From contig NZ_OUNR01000019.1 of the NCBI RefSeq assembly GCF_900403705.1, positions 124,001-188,000 on the forward strand: a stretch of 64,000 bases of DNA, in the 5' to 3' direction. This document shows, piece after piece, positions 34,497-45,657 of this stretch. The translations under genes were made by a program, and so were the position numbers. Position 1 is the first letter of the stretch. Every line of letters begins with the position of its first letter. The DNA is from Nitrospira lenta. GTDB taxonomy: Bacteria > Nitrospirota > Nitrospiria > Nitrospirales > Nitrospiraceae. A model generated the notes under the pieces. The model made no database searches, had not been told where the DNA came from, and worked only from the letters and a program-made list of their open reading frames with translations.

Positions 34497-35531
34497 ATGA
34501 AAAAAAACACAACAACACAACTCGGAATGGTGGGACTGGGCCGGATGGGTGCCAACATGGTGCGACGGCTGATCAAGGGAGGGCATGAGTGCGTGGTCTT
34601 CAATCGGTCGCCACAGAAGGTGAAGGACTTGGTCAAGGAGAAGGCCATCGGCGCCTCCTCGCTCGACGACCTCGTGACGAAACTCCAGAACCCGCGGGCC
34701 GTGTGGTTGATGGTGCCCGCCGCCGTCGTGGACCAGTGCATCGCCGACCTGATTCCGCTGCTGGAGCCCGGGGACATCCTGATTGACGGCGGCAATTCCT
34801 GCTACGTGGACGACCTTCGGCGCGCGAAGGACCTTGCGCCGAAGGGCATTCATTATATGGACGTGGGCACGAGCGGTGGGGTGTGGGGATTGACGCGCGG
34901 CTACTGCCTGATGATCGGCGGCGAGAAAGACGTGGTGCAGCATCTCGATCCCCTCCTCGCCACGCTGGCGCCCGGCATCGGCGACATTCCGCGCACAACC
35001 GGACGCGAGAAGCTCGGCGGCACTGCCGAGCAAGGCTACCTGCATTGCGGCCCGAACGGCGCCGGCCACTTCGTCAAGATGGTCCACAACGGCATCGAGT
35101 ATGGCCTCATGGCCGCCTATGCTGAAGGGCTCAGCGTCTTGCGCGGCGCCAATATCGGCAAGCAACCACAGGACCCCAACGCCGAAACGACGCCTCTCCG
35201 CGATCCCGAGCAGTATCAATACGACCTCAACCTGGCTGACATCGCCGAGGTGTGGCGGCGCGGCAGCGTCATCGCCTCGTGGCTGCTGGACTTGACGGCG
35301 GACGCGTTGGCCAAGGATGCCGGCCTCGCGCAATTTGCGGGCCGGGTGTCGGACTCCGGCGAAGGTCGGTGGACGATCAAAGCCGCCATCGATGAAGGAG
35401 TGCCGGTGCCGGTACTCACCACGGCGCTGTATGCGCGATTCGCGTCCCGCGGCGAGGCGGATTTCCAGGGCAAGCTGCTCTCGGCCATGCGCTTCGGGTT
35501 CGGCGGCCATCTGGAGAAATCTGCGAAATAG
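34497..35531 (+). CDS. gnd: 6-phosphogluconate dehydrogenase (decarboxylating)
   Basis: About 344 residues from ATG 34497 (aaagg upstream; ATG 34452 is an alternative). NAD(P)-binding [20 protein letters not shown] at the start, VFNRSP, then [11 protein letters not shown] and the substrate-site [40 protein letters not shown] contains the catalytic Lys. Length and the NRSP loop fit the short NAD-preferring Gnd type. It converts 6-phosphogluconate to ribulose-5-phosphate and CO2. Followed 10 bp later by zwf. Confidence 0.88.
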   Translation: MKKNTTTQLGMVGLGRMGANMVRRLIKGGHECVVFNRSPQKVKDLVKEKAIGASSLDDLVTKLQNPRAVWLMVPAAVVDQCIADLIPLLEPGDILIDGGNSCYVDDLRRAKDLAPKGIHYMDVGTSGGVWGLTRGYCLMIGGEKDVVQHLDPLLATLAPGIGDIPRTTGREKLGGTAEQGYLHCGPNGAGHFVKMVHNGIEYGLMAAYAEGLSVLRGANIGKQPQDPNAETTPLRDPEQYQYDLNLADIAEVWRRGSVIASWLLDLTADALAKDAGLAQFAGRVSDSGEGRWTIKAAIDEGVPVPVLTTALYARFASRGEADFQGKLLSAMRFGFGGHLEKSAK

Positions 35532-35541
35532 GGAGCCACGT

Positions 35542-36942
35542 ATGCACATTCCTCACTCCGACGCTCTCGTCTTCTTCGGAGCCACCGGCGACCTCGTGTA
35601 CAAGAAGATTTTTCCCGCTCTCTATGCGATGGAGCGGCGGGGACATCTCCAAGTGCCCGTCATCGGGATCGCGAGATCGGACTGGACGATCGAGCAGTTC
35701 CAGGCGCGTGCCCGCGCGAGTGTTGAGAAACAGGGCGGCTTCGACGAGGCGGTCTTCGCGAAATTTCAGGAGCGGCTCCACTACATCAGCGGCGACTATG
35801 GCGATCCGGCCACCCACGCCGCGCTCCGTCAGGCACTCGGCGGTGCAGCCCATCCGCTGCACTATCTCGCCATCCCGCCCAGCCTATTCGCGAGGGTGGT
35901 CGAGGGGCTTGGCCAGTCGGGCTGCGCCCGCGGTGCGCGCGTGATCGTCGAGAAGCCCTTCGGCCGTGACCTCCCGTCCGCGCAGGCGCTCAGCGCGACG
36001 CTCCACACGGTCTTCGACGAGTCGTGTGTCTTCCGCATCGACCATTACCTGGGGAAGGAACCGGTGCAGAACCTGCTGGTCTTCCGCTTCGCGAACACCT
36101 TCCTCGAGCCGGTCTGGAACCGCACCTATGTCGAGAGCGTGCAGATCACGATGGCCGAGAGCTTTGGCGTCGAAAGCCGTGGCAGTTTCTACGAGGAGTC
36201 CGGCGCCATTCGTGACGTGATCCAGAACCACATGCTCCAGGTCGTGGGCTTCCTCGCGATGGAGTCGCCGACGACGACGAATCACGAGTCGATCCGCGAG
36301 GAGCAGATGAAGGTGTTCAGGATGATCCGCCCGCTCAGCCCCGAGGACCTGGTGCGCGGGCAGTTCCGTGGCTACCGCCAGGAGGACGGCGTTGCTCGCG
36401 ACTCGATGGTCGAAACATTCGCCGCCGCCCGGCTCCGCATCGACTCTCCACGCTGGAACGGCGTGCCCTTCTTCATCCGGGCGGGCAAGTGCCTCCCGAC
36501 GACGATGACCGAGGTGCTGGTCATGCTCAAACGACCCGCACTCAGCACCCTGTGCCCAGGCCAGGCGAACTATGTGCGCTTCCGGCTGAGCCCCGACGTG
36601 ACGATTGCCATCGGCGCCCGTGTGAAGCGCCCCGGCGATGAACTGATTGGTGATCCGACGGAACTCAAAGTGGTCAACCACCCGCGCGGGGATGAGATGG
36701 CCGCCTACGAGCGTCTGTTGAGCGACGCCATGGTAGGCGACGGCACCCTCTTCGCGAGTCAAGACGGCGTGGAGGCCGCGTGGGCGGTCGTTCAACCCAT
36801 CTTGGGGGTGGTGACACCCGTGCATGAATACGAAACCGGTACGTGGGGACCGTCCGAGACCGAAAAACTCACGGCGGGTATCTGTGGCGCACAGCCCAGT
36901 GCGGCTGATACCCCATGGCAACCTATGGTGCCCCATGAATAA
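35542..36942 (+). CDS. zwf: Glucose-6-phosphate 1-dehydrogenase
   Basis: 466 residues from ATG 35542. NADP site [20 protein letters not shown], then [11 protein letters not shown] and the active-site signature [13 protein letters not shown] with the catalytic His and Lys. The C-terminal beta-rich part contains [10 protein letters not shown] and [10 protein letters not shown]. Makes 6-phosphoglucono-lactone and NADPH, feeding the preceding Gnd. No lactonase gene is visible nearby. Overlaps the glucoamylase start by 8 bp. Confidence 0.93.
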   Translation: MHIPHSDALVFFGATGDLVYKKIFPALYAMERRGHLQVPVIGIARSDWTIEQFQARARASVEKQGGFDEAVFAKFQERLHYISGDYGDPATHAALRQALGGAAHPLHYLAIPPSLFARVVEGLGQSGCARGARVIVEKPFGRDLPSAQALSATLHTVFDESCVFRIDHYLGKEPVQNLLVFRFANTFLEPVWNRTYVESVQITMAESFGVESRGSFYEESGAIRDVIQNHMLQVVGFLAMESPTTTNHESIREEQMKVFRMIRPLSPEDLVRGQFRGYRQEDGVARDSMVETFAAARLRIDSPRWNGVPFFIRAGKCLPTTMTEVLVMLKRPALSTLCPGQANYVRFRLSPDVTIAIGARVKRPGDELIGDPTELKVVNHPRGDEMAAYERLLSDAMVGDGTLFASQDGVEAAWAVVQPILGVVTPVHEYETGTWGPSETEKLTAGICGAQPSAADTPWQPMVPHE

Positions 36943-39331
36943 TCACTGCATTGCCTTTGGGGCGCCAGGGATTGAGCCGCGCTGGACGTCCAGCGCCAAG
37001 GACGGCATCGGCACGGCGTATCACAGCAGTTCCCGCGTCTGGTTCACGCTGAGCCACGGCATCGTCAACGAGATCTATTTTCCCCATGTCGATACGCCCA
37101 ATACGCGCGACTTGCAGTTTCTCATCACGGACGGCGAATCGTTCTGCCACGAGGAGCGGCGCGACCTGCTTCACAAAACCGAACACCCGGAGCCAAACGC
37201 GTTGTTGTATCGCCTCACCAACTCCGACCGCGAGGGCCGCTATCGCCTCGTCAAAGAAATCGTCGTGGACCCGCACTCGTCGGTGTTGTTGATGCACACG
37301 CGGCTGGACGTCTTGGACCCGAAGCTGCGCGGCAAACTCCGTCTCTATGCGTTGCTCGCCCCTCACATGAAAGGCACGGGCAAGAATAACTCGGCCTGGT
37401 GGTGTGGATTGGATGGCCGGAAACTCTTCGACGTGCAACGAGAAGACATTGATCTGTCGTTCGGTTGTACGCCCGATTTCACTAGGCGCTCCGTCGGCTA
37501 CGTCGGATTCAGCGATGGCTGGCAGGACTTGATGGACAACTTCACAATGGATTGGGAATTCGAACAGGCCGAGGACGGCAACATCGCGTTGATCGGGGAG
37601 ATCGATTTATCGGATGGAATGGAGTTCACGCTGGGCGTGGGTTTCGGGCGCACTCGGCACAGTGCATCAGCCCACCTCTTGCAAGCGTTCGCCACCCCGT
37701 TCGCCGACCAGCGCGAGAAGTATATCAGCCAATGGCAGCGCACTCGTGCCGAGGTCGATTTGAGCACGCACACCAAAGACGGCGGGTCACTGATGCGCGT
37801 GAGTCAATGTGTGTTACTGGCGCATGAAGATAAGACGTTCCAGGGCGCGTTCGTGGCGTCGCTGAGCATTCCCTGGGGCGAGACGAAGGACGACAGCGAT
37901 CGCGGCGGGTATCATCTGGTCTGGACGCGCGACATGGTGCAAACCGCCACGGCGCTGCTGGCCTGCGGGCAGACCGAGTCGCCATTGCGCGCGCTGATCT
38001 GGCTTGCGTGTGTCCAGGCAGCCGATGGCAGCTTGCCGCAAAACAGTTCGATCGCCGGCGAGGCGTACTGGCACGGGATTCAACTGGATGAAGTGGCGGG
38101 GCCGATTCTGCTCGCCTGGCGTGTGCAGCAGGCGGCCGCACTCCGGCAATTCGATCCGTGGCCGCTGGTCTCGCGCGCCGCGCGGTATGTGATCCTGCAC
38201 GGACCGGTGACTTCGCAGGAACGGTGGGAGGAGAACTCCGGTTACTCGCCTTCGACGCTGGCGACCATCATCGCGAGCGTGGTGTGTGCGGCGGAATTTT
38301 CCCGCGGCAGAAAAGACACATGCGCGGCGGACTTTTTGCTCGATTATGCCGACTGGCTGGTGGCCCATTTAGAGGAATGGACCGTCACGACCCGCGGCGA
38401 ACTCGTGAAGGGCACACCGCGACACTACGTCCGCATCACGCCGGCCGATCCGAAACACGCCGTGGCTTCGCCTGACCAGGATGAGGCGGAGATTGTCATA
38501 GCGAACGGTGGCGGCACACATCCGGCGCGCAACATTGTCAGCGGCGATTTTCTCCACCTTGTCCGGCTGGGGGTTCGTGCTGCAGACGACCCGCTGATCG
38601 TCGATTCCCTCGCGGTGATCGATCACGTGCTCAAACGCGATCTGCCTCAAGGCCCGTGCTGGCGGCGCTACAATCACGATGGCTATGGCCAGAAGCCCGA
38701 CGGCAGCGCCTACGACGGGACGGGTGAAGGTCGCTGCTGGCCGATTCTGACGGGCGAACGTGGTCATTATGAGCTGGCCGCTGGACGCGATCCGTTGCCG
38801 TTCATCGACGCGATGGAAACATTCGCCAACGAGGGCGGCATGTTACCGGAACAGCTCTGGGACGCCGATGATTTGCCGGAGGGAACGATGAAACGCGGTC
38901 GCCCGACCGGGTCGGCCATGCCGCTGTGTTGGGCGCACGCGGAGTATGTGACCCTGGTGCGCAGTCACAAGGACGGGGTGTGCTTTGACCGCATCGAGCC
39001 GGTGTATCAGCGTTATGCCAAGGCCGGGACAAGCAGCACCATTGACATGTGGACACTCGCGCATCAGCCGCAACGGATCGCCCAAGGGAACACGCTCCGC
39101 ATTATCACCGAAAAGGCAGCGACGATTCATTGGAGCGTTGATGGATGGGTGACGGCGAATGATCTGGACACGCGGGAGGCGGGACTCGGGTGCTGGTTTG
39201 GAGATTTGCCGTCGGCCCAACTCTCGGCCCGCACCCGCATCGTGTTTACGTTGTTGTGGCAAGAGGGATGGGAGGGGCAAGATTTTCAGGTGCTGATTGA
39301 TGCGTCACCTCCCACCCGGCACATGGCATGA
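36935..39331 (+). CDS. Glycoside hydrolase family 15 glucoamylase-like protein
   Basis: 798 residues from ATG 36935, overlapping the zwf stop. An N-terminal beta-sandwich domain (about 1-260; [20 protein letters not shown] and [20 protein letters not shown]) is followed by the (alpha/alpha)6 barrel: [51 protein letters not shown], and near the end [10 protein letters not shown] with the likely catalytic Glu. Releases glucose from alpha-1,4 glucans. No signal peptide, so it acts on internal glycogen or dextrins, feeding the polyphosphate glucokinase and Zwf of the same operon. Confidence 0.87.
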   Translation: MNNHCIAFGAPGIEPRWTSSAKDGIGTAYHSSSRVWFTLSHGIVNEIYFPHVDTPNTRDLQFLITDGESFCHEERRDLLHKTEHPEPNALLYRLTNSDREGRYRLVKEIVVDPHSSVLLMHTRLDVLDPKLRGKLRLYALLAPHMKGTGKNNSAWWCGLDGRKLFDVQREDIDLSFGCTPDFTRRSVGYVGFSDGWQDLMDNFTMDWEFEQAEDGNIALIGEIDLSDGMEFTLGVGFGRTRHSASAHLLQAFATPFADQREKYISQWQRTRAEVDLSTHTKDGGSLMRVSQCVLLAHEDKTFQGAFVASLSIPWGETKDDSDRGGYHLVWTRDMVQTATALLACGQTESPLRALIWLACVQAADGSLPQNSSIAGEAYWHGIQLDEVAGPILLAWRVQQAAALRQFDPWPLVSRAARYVILHGPVTSQERWEENSGYSPSTLATIIASVVCAAEFSRGRKDTCAADFLLDYADWLVAHLEEWTVTTRGELVKGTPRHYVRITPADPKHAVASPDQDEAEIVIANGGGTHPARNIVSGDFLHLVRLGVRAADDPLIVDSLAVIDHVLKRDLPQGPCWRRYNHDGYGQKPDGSAYDGTGEGRCWPILTGERGHYELAAGRDPLPFIDAMETFANEGGMLPEQLWDADDLPEGTMKRGRPTGSAMPLCWAHAEYVTLVRSHKDGVCFDRIEPVYQRYAKAGTSSTIDMWTLAHQPQRIAQGNTLRIITEKAATIHWSVDGWVTANDLDTREAGLGCWFGDLPSAQLSARTRIVFTLLWQEGWEGQDFQVLIDASPPTRHMA

Positions 39332-39429
39332 ACCAATCCAACTGGGCTGTTGATACGACGACAAGCCTCATCGATGGAGCGTCGGGATTTGGCGCATGAC
39401 GGAGCATTGCAGAAGAAGGCACCAATGAC

Positions 39430-39792
39430 ATGGAAGCGGTTGAAGGCACCATTGTTACCCTGGTGCAGTGGCTGCGGCTCGCCGTAGAAACAATGGGCGC
39501 TCTCGTGATTGCGGTCGGCGTCATTGTGGCGATCTACGGTTTTGGACGCGCGCTTGCTTTGCAACGGCCCGAACATTACGTCGAGGTCCGGCTGACCTTG
39601 GCGCGTTATCTGGCACTCGCGATTGAGTTTGAACTGGCCGCGGACATCCTCTCGACGGCGATTGCACCGAGCTGGGACCAAATCGGCAAGTTGGGCGCCA
39701 TCGTGGTGATCCGCACCGGACTCAACTATTTTCTCATGCGCGAAATGAAAGAAGAGCGAGTGAAGGGCGGATACGGTACAGGACAAGCGTGA
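39430..39792 (+). CDS. DUF1622 membrane protein
   Basis: 120 residues, with ATG 39430 (another ATG at 39425 is out of frame). A membrane helix (ETMGALVIAVGVIVAIYGFG), the conserved RLTLARYLALAIEFELAADI, the AIAPSWDQIGKLGAI segment and a second membrane segment (AIVVIRTGLNYFLMREMKEE) match DUF1622, an inner-membrane family of unknown function. A short start-remnant of a second copy exists at 32954. Lies between the sugar operon and the copper genes. Confidence 0.75.
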   Translation: MEAVEGTIVTLVQWLRLAVETMGALVIAVGVIVAIYGFGRALALQRPEHYVEVRLTLARYLALAIEFELAADILSTAIAPSWDQIGKLGAIVVIRTGLNYFLMREMKEERVKGGYGTGQA

Positions 39793-39829
39793 GGGTACCC
39801 CTCGAGAAGAAGAAAAAGGAAACATCACC

Positions 39830-41725
39830 ATGGACATCCACGATCACAGTGTGACGCGGCGTGTGTTCCTGCAACGCGCGGGGGCGTTGGGGCTGCTGGC
39901 CGCGGTGGAACATCTCGTTCCATCCTCTGCATGGGCCAGCGCGACGAACGGTGCGGCGCACAGCTTGCCGTTGAGCGGAACGGTCATTGATTTAACCATC
40001 GCCGAGACTCCGTTTCGCCTGGACGGCCGGACCGCGCCGGCCATCACGATCAATGGGACGATCCCGGGTCCCGTGATCCGGCTGAAAGAAGGTCAACAGG
40101 CCACGCTACGCGTCACAAACCGTTTGGAGGAGATCACATCGATTCATTGGCACGGGTTGCTCCTGCCGCCCGACATGGACGGCGTGCCCGGGGTGAGCTT
40201 CGGCGGCATCAAGCCGGGCACCACCTTTACGTATCAGTTCCCGGTGCGCCAGAGTGGCACCTATTGGTGTCATAGTCACTCGGGCGGCCAAGAGCTCTTG
40301 GGCATGTACGCGCCGATGATCATCGACCCCGTCGAGCCGGAGCCGTTTCGTTATGAGCGTGATTATGTGGTGATGCTGTCGGATTGGAGTTTTGAATCAC
40401 CCGAAGCCCTGCTTGCCCATCTCAAAAAGCTCCCCGGCTACTATAACTTCCAGAAGCGCGCCGCGCGCGAGTTCTTCTCGGATGTGGCACGGTCCGGTTG
40501 GCTACCGACACTGAGGGACTACTTGAGCTGGGACCGGATGCGGATGGACCCGACGGACTTTGCAGATGTCACCGGCTACACGTACACCTATCTGATGAAC
40601 GGCTTGTCGCCCACCGGCAACTGGACGGGGTTGTTTCGTCCAGGCGATCGGGTGCGGCTGCGCTTCATCGTCGCGGCTGCCATGAGCTTTTTAGACGTGC
40701 GCATCCCGGGGCTCACCATGACGGTCGTCCAAGCGGATGGGCAGAATGTGCAACCCGTCGTGGTGGATGAGATTCGCATGGGACCGGCGGAAACCTACGA
40801 TGTGATCGTCGAACCCGTCGAGGATCGCGCCTACACCATCTTTGCGGAGACGATGGACCGCAGCGGCTATGCGCGCGGGACCCTTGCACCGCAAGCGGGC
40901 ATGAGTGGGGAGATCCCTGCACGTCGGCCCAGACCGCTCCGCACGATGGAAGACATGGGGATGAACATGGCAGGTATGGCGATGGAGGGCATGGATATGC
41001 CAGGTATGAAACAGAACCTGAATGGCAGCGGCATGAAGATGCCTGGCCTGGCCACGGCCGGCGACAGGCCGAGCAGGAAGCCGTCTAATGACAATCCGCA
41101 CATGGAGCATGGTCCGGGCATGCAGCCCATGCCAGGCATGCAGGATACGCCGGATATGGGGACGGGCGATCAAGATCGCTCGAAGATGCCTGGCGCCGAA
41201 CCTGTCAAGCATGGCCCCGACGATCACGGCACCGGCAATCAAGTGGTCGCCGAATATTCGCAGAACCGGATGGGGGAACCAGGGAGAGGACTGGAAGGCA
41301 GTGCGCGGCGGGTGCTGCTTTACACCGATTTGAAAAGCCTGGCGCCCTATCCGGACCAACGGGAACCGGAGCGCGAGATTGAACTCCACCTCACGGGCCA
41401 GATGGAGCGCTACATGTGGTCCTTCGATGGCAAGAAGTATTCGGATGAAAAAGCGCCGATTCGCTTTCGCTACGGCGAGCGGGTGCGCTTGACCTTCGTG
41501 AACGATACCATGATGGAGCATCCGCTCCATTTGCATGGCATGTGGATGCACCTGGAAAACGGCGCCGGAGCGTATCTTCCGCGAAAACATACGGTCATCG
41601 TGAAGCCGGCCGAGCGGCTGTCCGTCGCCATCAGCGCGGACGCATCGGGACGCTGGGCGTTTCATTGTCACCTGCTGCTTCATATGGAGGCCGGGATGTT
41701 CCGCGTCGTCGAGGTGTCAGAGTGA
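39830..41725 (+). CDS. copA: Multicopper oxidase, CopA family
   Basis: 631 residues, aaaaaggaaac upstream. A Tat signal (VTRRVFLQRAGALGLLAAV) is followed by cupredoxin domains. Copper ligands are visible: SIHWHGLLLP, GTYWCHSHSG, HPLHLHGMWM, and the T1/T2/T3 cluster FHCHLLLHMEAGMF. A Met-rich insert (about 378-450: GMNMAGMAMEGMDMPGM, PGMQPMPGMQ) is typical of copper-resistance CopA and may bind Cu(I). Oxidises Cu(I) to Cu(II) in the periplasm. The next gene starts in the overlap GTGA, so copA-copB are coupled. Confidence 0.92.
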   Translation: MDIHDHSVTRRVFLQRAGALGLLAAVEHLVPSSAWASATNGAAHSLPLSGTVIDLTIAETPFRLDGRTAPAITINGTIPGPVIRLKEGQQATLRVTNRLEEITSIHWHGLLLPPDMDGVPGVSFGGIKPGTTFTYQFPVRQSGTYWCHSHSGGQELLGMYAPMIIDPVEPEPFRYERDYVVMLSDWSFESPEALLAHLKKLPGYYNFQKRAAREFFSDVARSGWLPTLRDYLSWDRMRMDPTDFADVTGYTYTYLMNGLSPTGNWTGLFRPGDRVRLRFIVAAAMSFLDVRIPGLTMTVVQADGQNVQPVVVDEIRMGPAETYDVIVEPVEDRAYTIFAETMDRSGYARGTLAPQAGMSGEIPARRPRPLRTMEDMGMNMAGMAMEGMDMPGMKQNLNGSGMKMPGLATAGDRPSRKPSNDNPHMEHGPGMQPMPGMQDTPDMGTGDQDRSKMPGAEPVKHGPDDHGTGNQVVAEYSQNRMGEPGRGLEGSARRVLLYTDLKSLAPYPDQREPEREIELHLTGQMERYMWSFDGKKYSDEKAPIRFRYGERVRLTFVNDTMMEHPLHLHGMWMHLENGAGAYLPRKHTVIVKPAERLSVAISADASGRWAFHCHLLLHMEAGMFRVVEVSE

Positions 41726-42666
41726 CCGGATCATGTCCTCCTGGCAGATTGTCTGCGAGCTTCCTCGCCGTGTTTCTGCTCTGCTTAGTGGGCCAAGGTA
41801 TCGGCGCAAGAGGCATCGGGGCGCAATCGACCTTCGACCCCTCCCCCCATGTAACGTGGTCAGAAGGGACCAATAACACCTCTTCAAAGGCTCCTCGCCG
41901 TTTCACCGCTACGAGTGAATCGCTGAGCAGCAACGCTTCCACCGGACGGGATCGGACGCGACCGAATGTATTGCCGCAACAGGACTGGCCTCCACCCGTC
42001 AACGATGAGGAGCACCATCTGTTCACCCTCGTCGACGTCCTCGAATTCCGTCCAAAAACAGGGGGAGGTGAAAGTACGAGCGACTACCGGTGGGATGTCG
42101 AGGGCTGGTACGGCGGAGACTATAACCGACTCTGGTTCAAAAGCGAAGGGCAGCGCGGTACCGCCTTCAAAGCAGACTACGATGTGGACTTTCAACTGCT
42201 GTATGGCCGGTTCATTCAGAAATATTACGATTTTCAGATCGGCCCACGCGTCGAGACGCAAACGTTCCGCGGACGCAACGTGACCCGTGGGTTCGGCGTG
42301 ATCGGGATCGAGGGAATCGTACCGTACAACTATGCATTGGAGGCCACTGCATTCATCGATCAAAACGGCGCCGTGTCTGCGCGTCTGACCTTGACCAAGG
42401 ATCTGTTGCTGACGGAACGACTGATCCTCCAGACCCGCTTGGAAACCAACGCCGCTATACAACGAGTCGAGGAGTTCACGACGGGCTCAGGTCTCAACAA
42501 CCTGGAATTTGGGGTTCGGCTGCGCTATGAAATCCGGCGCGAGTTTGCCCCCTATGTCGGCATCTCTCTCGATCGGAGTTTTGGCGAGACGGCCACGCTT
42601 GTGCGCCAAGAGGGGGGAAACCCGAGTCAAATTCGATTCATGGTGGGCGTGCGGGCGTGGTTTTGA
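41722..42666 (+). CDS. copB: Copper resistance protein B (outer membrane)
   Basis: 314 residues from GTG 41722, overlapping the copA stop. A signal peptide is followed by about 70 variable residues and then the CopB barrel: LVDVLEFRPK, YRWDVEGWYGGDYNRLWFKS, KADYDVDFQLLYGRFIQKYY, DFQIGPRVET and VGVRAWF at the C-terminus (terminal Phe). CopB is an outer-membrane protein that works with CopA; its exact activity is unsettled. High similarity in its core motifs; the N-terminal Met-rich repeat seen in some CopB proteins is missing. Confidence 0.88.
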   Translation: MTGSCPPGRLSASFLAVFLLCLVGQGIGARGIGAQSTFDPSPHVTWSEGTNNTSSKAPRRFTATSESLSSNASTGRDRTRPNVLPQQDWPPPVNDEEHHLFTLVDVLEFRPKTGGGESTSDYRWDVEGWYGGDYNRLWFKSEGQRGTAFKADYDVDFQLLYGRFIQKYYDFQIGPRVETQTFRGRNVTRGFGVIGIEGIVPYNYALEATAFIDQNGAVSARLTLTKDLLLTERLILQTRLETNAAIQRVEEFTTGSGLNNLEFGVRLRYEIRREFAPYVGISLDRSFGETATLVRQEGGNPSQIRFMVGVRAWF

Positions 42667-42786
42667 CCTATGCTGAGCACACTGTGATGTGGACAAAGGG
42701 ACGCGATGGAAAGCCTATGTCCGGGGTTCGGAAGGTAAAATGGAAATCCTGACTCACGCCCCCTGCCACTCGATCCAGCTATCTGA

Positions 42787-42833
42787 CTGAGGGAATGTAA
42801 GCATGCTGTCCCTCCAGGGACAGCATCCCTCAG
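42787..42833 (+). terminator. Nested stem-loop after copB
   Basis: ATGCTGTCCC (42803-42812) and GGGACAGCAT (42817-42826) form a perfect 10-bp stem with loop TCCA. An outer stem CTGAGGG (42787-42793) with CCCTCAG (42827-42833) adds 7 bp. About 120 bp after copB. No T-run follows, so it may be a terminator working with other factors or an RNA element before the copper ATPase gene. Confidence 0.5.
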
Positions 42834-42935
42834 GATGGGGCCTTAGATTTCATGAAACCTGTTTTCCGCCCTATTGTGGGCCAGTCACCGGACTCGTGGT
42901 AAAAGGACAGCCATTGGGAACGATCGGAGCGCACC

Positions 42936-44996
42936 ATGGACTTGATGACACACACAAATCCCGGACAGACGTCTGACCCACATGCTGGTCACCAGATGTC
43001 GCACGACCACCAGGGCCACGATCGCCACGCGGGCCATTCCGTGGCGATGTTTCGCGAGAAATTCTGGTTGAGTTTTGCCCTCACACTTCCCACGGTCTTC
43101 TGGTCGCCCGAGGTTCAACACTGGCTTGGTTACACGGCGCCCTCCTTCCCTGGCTCCACATTGATTCCCGCGATTCTGGGAACCGCCGTCTTCCTATACG
43201 GCGGCCTCGTGTTTGTGCGGGGGGCACAGGGTGAGCTTGCCGACCATAAGCCAGGCATGATGACGCTCATCAGCTTGGCCATCATTGTCGCATTTGGGAC
43301 GTCGCTCGCTGCGACATTTGGCCTCTTCCAGGTCGAAGTCTGGTGGGAACTCGCCTCGTTGATTACGATCATGGTGTTGGGCCACTGGCTCGAAATGCGC
43401 GCCATTTTCCAAGCCCGGGGCGCGCTCACTGCACTCGCCGCGTTGCTCCCAGACACGGCCGAGCGGGTCACCGGCGCGGAAGTCCGTACGGTGCCATTAT
43501 CGGAACTGCACGTGGGTGACGTGGTCCTTGTCCGGCCCGGAGGGCGCGTTCCGGCGGATGGCGCCGTTGTCGAAGGCGTCGCCGATGTCGACGAGTCGAT
43601 GATCACGGGCGAGTCGAAAGCGGTCTCGAAGGAACCAGGGACGACCGTGATCGCGGGAACGGTCGCCGGCGGTGGCAGCCTGCGAGTCCGCGTGACCGCA
43701 GTCGGCGAGCAGACCGCCCTCTCCGGTATCATGCGGCTGGTAGCCGCCGCCCAAGCGTCGAGTTCTCGCACGCAAGTCCTTGCCGACCGTGCCGCCGCCA
43801 TTCTGTTTTATGTGGCCGTCGCAGCCGGCGCGATCACGTTCACCTACTGGTGGGTGGCGGGGGACACCCAACATGCCCTGATCCGGACGGCCACCGTCCT
43901 CATCATTGCCTGCCCCCACGCCTTAGGGCTGGCGATCCCGCTGGTGATCGCCATCTCCACCTCACTCGGCGCGCGGAATGGGCTGCTCGTGAAGGATAGA
44001 CTGGCCCTGGAACGAGCCCGCCTGTTGGACATGGTGATATTCGATAAAACCGGCACGCTGACCCGCGGCGCTCCTGCAGTATCTGGAATTGCGGCTGTGC
44101 CTGGCACGTCGGAATCAGAATTGCTTGCCCTTGCCGCTGCTGTCGAGGCCAACTCCGAGCACCCCCTGGCTCGGGCCGTCGTCGAAGAAGCCACACGCCG
44201 GGGCGTGCGCCAACTGCAAGCGGCCAACTTCGAGGCGCTGGCAGGGCGAGGGGCGCGGGCCATGGTGGATGGCAAGAGCATTGCTGTCGGCGGACCGCGC
44301 CTGTTGGTCGAGGCCAAGGCCACGGTGCCTCCGGAAATTGAGAAGGCCACGAGCGCCTGGGCGTCGGAAGGAAGGACCGTGCTGTCTGTCGTCGCTGAAG
44401 GACGGCTGCTCGGTGCGCTTGCTGTAGAAGACGAGATCCGGCCCGAGTCGCTTGAAGCCGTCACCGACCTGCATCGCCTGGGTATCCGAGTCGCGATGAT
44501 CACGGGAGATGCGAAAACCGTGGCGGAGTCCGTCGCCCGGCGCCTTGGGATCGATGAGGTCGCAGCGGAGGTGCTTCCCGGCGACAAAGCTGCGTCCGTC
44601 AAGCGGTTTCAGGCGGGCGGCAAGAGGGTGGCCATGGTGGGAGACGGCGTGAACGATGCTCCGGCACTGGCCACCGCCGATGTCGGGATTGCGATTGGTG
44701 CTGGAACGGATGTGGCCATCGAATCCGCAGGCATCGTGCTCGTGCGGAGCGATCCGCGCGACGTGGTCGGAGCCATTGAGCTCTCGCGTGCGACCTACCG
44801 GAAGATGATCCAAAATCTCATCTGGGCAACCGCATACAACTTGGTCGCTATCCCGGTCGCCGGGGGGCTGCTCGTCCGCTGGGGATTCGATCTTCCCATG
44901 AGTGTGGGTGCTGTCGCGATGAGCATGTCCACAATCATTGTGGCGGCGAATGCGCAGTTGCTTCGTCGCCTGAAACTCCAGCGTGAGACCCTTTGA
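42936..44996 (+). CDS. Copper-transporting P1B-type ATPase with CPH motif
   Basis: 686 residues. A His-rich N-terminus (HAGHQMSHDHQGHDRHAGH) replaces the usual CxxC metal-binding domains. The transmembrane metal site is IIACPHALGLAIPLVIAIST: a CPH motif, seen in P1B-3 (CopB-type) pumps. Phosphorylation site VIFDKTGTLTRGAP, TGES (MITGESKAVS), the HP motif ANSEHPLARAVVEEA and the hinge [20 protein letters not shown] are present. It would export copper from the cytoplasm, or silver. It follows copAB by 270 bp. Confidence 0.9.
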   Translation: MDLMTHTNPGQTSDPHAGHQMSHDHQGHDRHAGHSVAMFREKFWLSFALTLPTVFWSPEVQHWLGYTAPSFPGSTLIPAILGTAVFLYGGLVFVRGAQGELADHKPGMMTLISLAIIVAFGTSLAATFGLFQVEVWWELASLITIMVLGHWLEMRAIFQARGALTALAALLPDTAERVTGAEVRTVPLSELHVGDVVLVRPGGRVPADGAVVEGVADVDESMITGESKAVSKEPGTTVIAGTVAGGGSLRVRVTAVGEQTALSGIMRLVAAAQASSSRTQVLADRAAAILFYVAVAAGAITFTYWWVAGDTQHALIRTATVLIIACPHALGLAIPLVIAISTSLGARNGLLVKDRLALERARLLDMVIFDKTGTLTRGAPAVSGIAAVPGTSESELLALAAAVEANSEHPLARAVVEEATRRGVRQLQAANFEALAGRGARAMVDGKSIAVGGPRLLVEAKATVPPEIEKATSAWASEGRTVLSVVAEGRLLGALAVEDEIRPESLEAVTDLHRLGIRVAMITGDAKTVAESVARRLGIDEVAAEVLPGDKAASVKRFQAGGKRVAMVGDGVNDAPALATADVGIAIGAGTDVAIESAGIVLVRSDPRDVVGAIELSRATYRKMIQNLIWATAYNLVAIPVAGGLLVRWGFDLPMSVGAVAMSMSTIIVAANAQLLRRLKLQRETL

Positions 44997-45657
44997 ACGA
45001 TACAGGTATCATAGGGGCGGCTCGGCTCGGAGCACATCTGCATGATGCTGGGCATAGAATTGCTAGTGCTTTCACTGGTTCCTTTAGTCTCCCAGCGTGA
45101 CATCTGGCGAATAGGTTAGAAAATTGTCTCGATCTTCATCTAAGCAAGACGTCGGAAGGTGGTCTTTATGGGTGGACTTCAGCGGAGTTTCGTGAGTGCC
45201 GTAATGCTATGGTCATGAGCGTGCCAGCTAATGCTGCGGCTGGATCGCATGAGCGCCCTGTCATACGACCTTTGTAAGGGTTAGCACTATATTTGGTATT
45301 GACCTCAAGGTCTCGCGTCTATATACAGGGGGTCGCTCCAAGCATGACTTTGTAGTCGTCCAATTATAAAGTGACGTAATTGGCAAAATATTTCTGAGCG
45401 CCAAAGCTGTTTGACCTCAGTGTCACAAAACACTGTTTCCTTCCATAAGCGGATTATAAACGACTTTATTTTTCTTTGGCCTATAGCGAATCTGGAAAGT
45501 AATCAATTTGGATGAAATCTGGCCAATCGAAAAAATTCCGAAATTGCCGCTATTAGTGTGGAGTGCTGTAAACAACTATATTTATCTCCACAATCGGTTC
45601 AGTAGACGATGGCGTGCGCCCCAGCAAGATAGATTCGCTCCACTTCTCGATTGCCGA
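44997..45657. other. A+T-rich intergenic stretch at the left island border
   Basis: About 660 bp with no convincing gene on either strand. It becomes more A+T-rich than the copper genes to its left. Three TGTC-starting points (45126, 45259, 45421) could be transposon ends. The stretch at 45445-45474 resembles, in inverted orientation, a stretch near 60800 (see the repeat entries). This is probably where the island begins. Confidence 0.45.
45445..45474 (+). repeat. Candidate TnsB-like site, left side
   Basis: ATAAGCGGATTATAAACGAC followed by TTTATTTTTC. It matches, with a few differences, the minus-strand reading of 60786-60814 (ATAAGAAGGATTATGTCAAC then TTACTTTTG), so the two lie in inverted orientation at opposite sides of the island. 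Shared words are ATAAG, GGATTAT and ACTT. Suggestive but short. Confidence 0.35.

Noticed and set aside
34176-35549. Minus-strand frame of 457 codons opposite gnd
   Set aside because: Shadow of gnd; the Gnd motifs on the + strand are clear.
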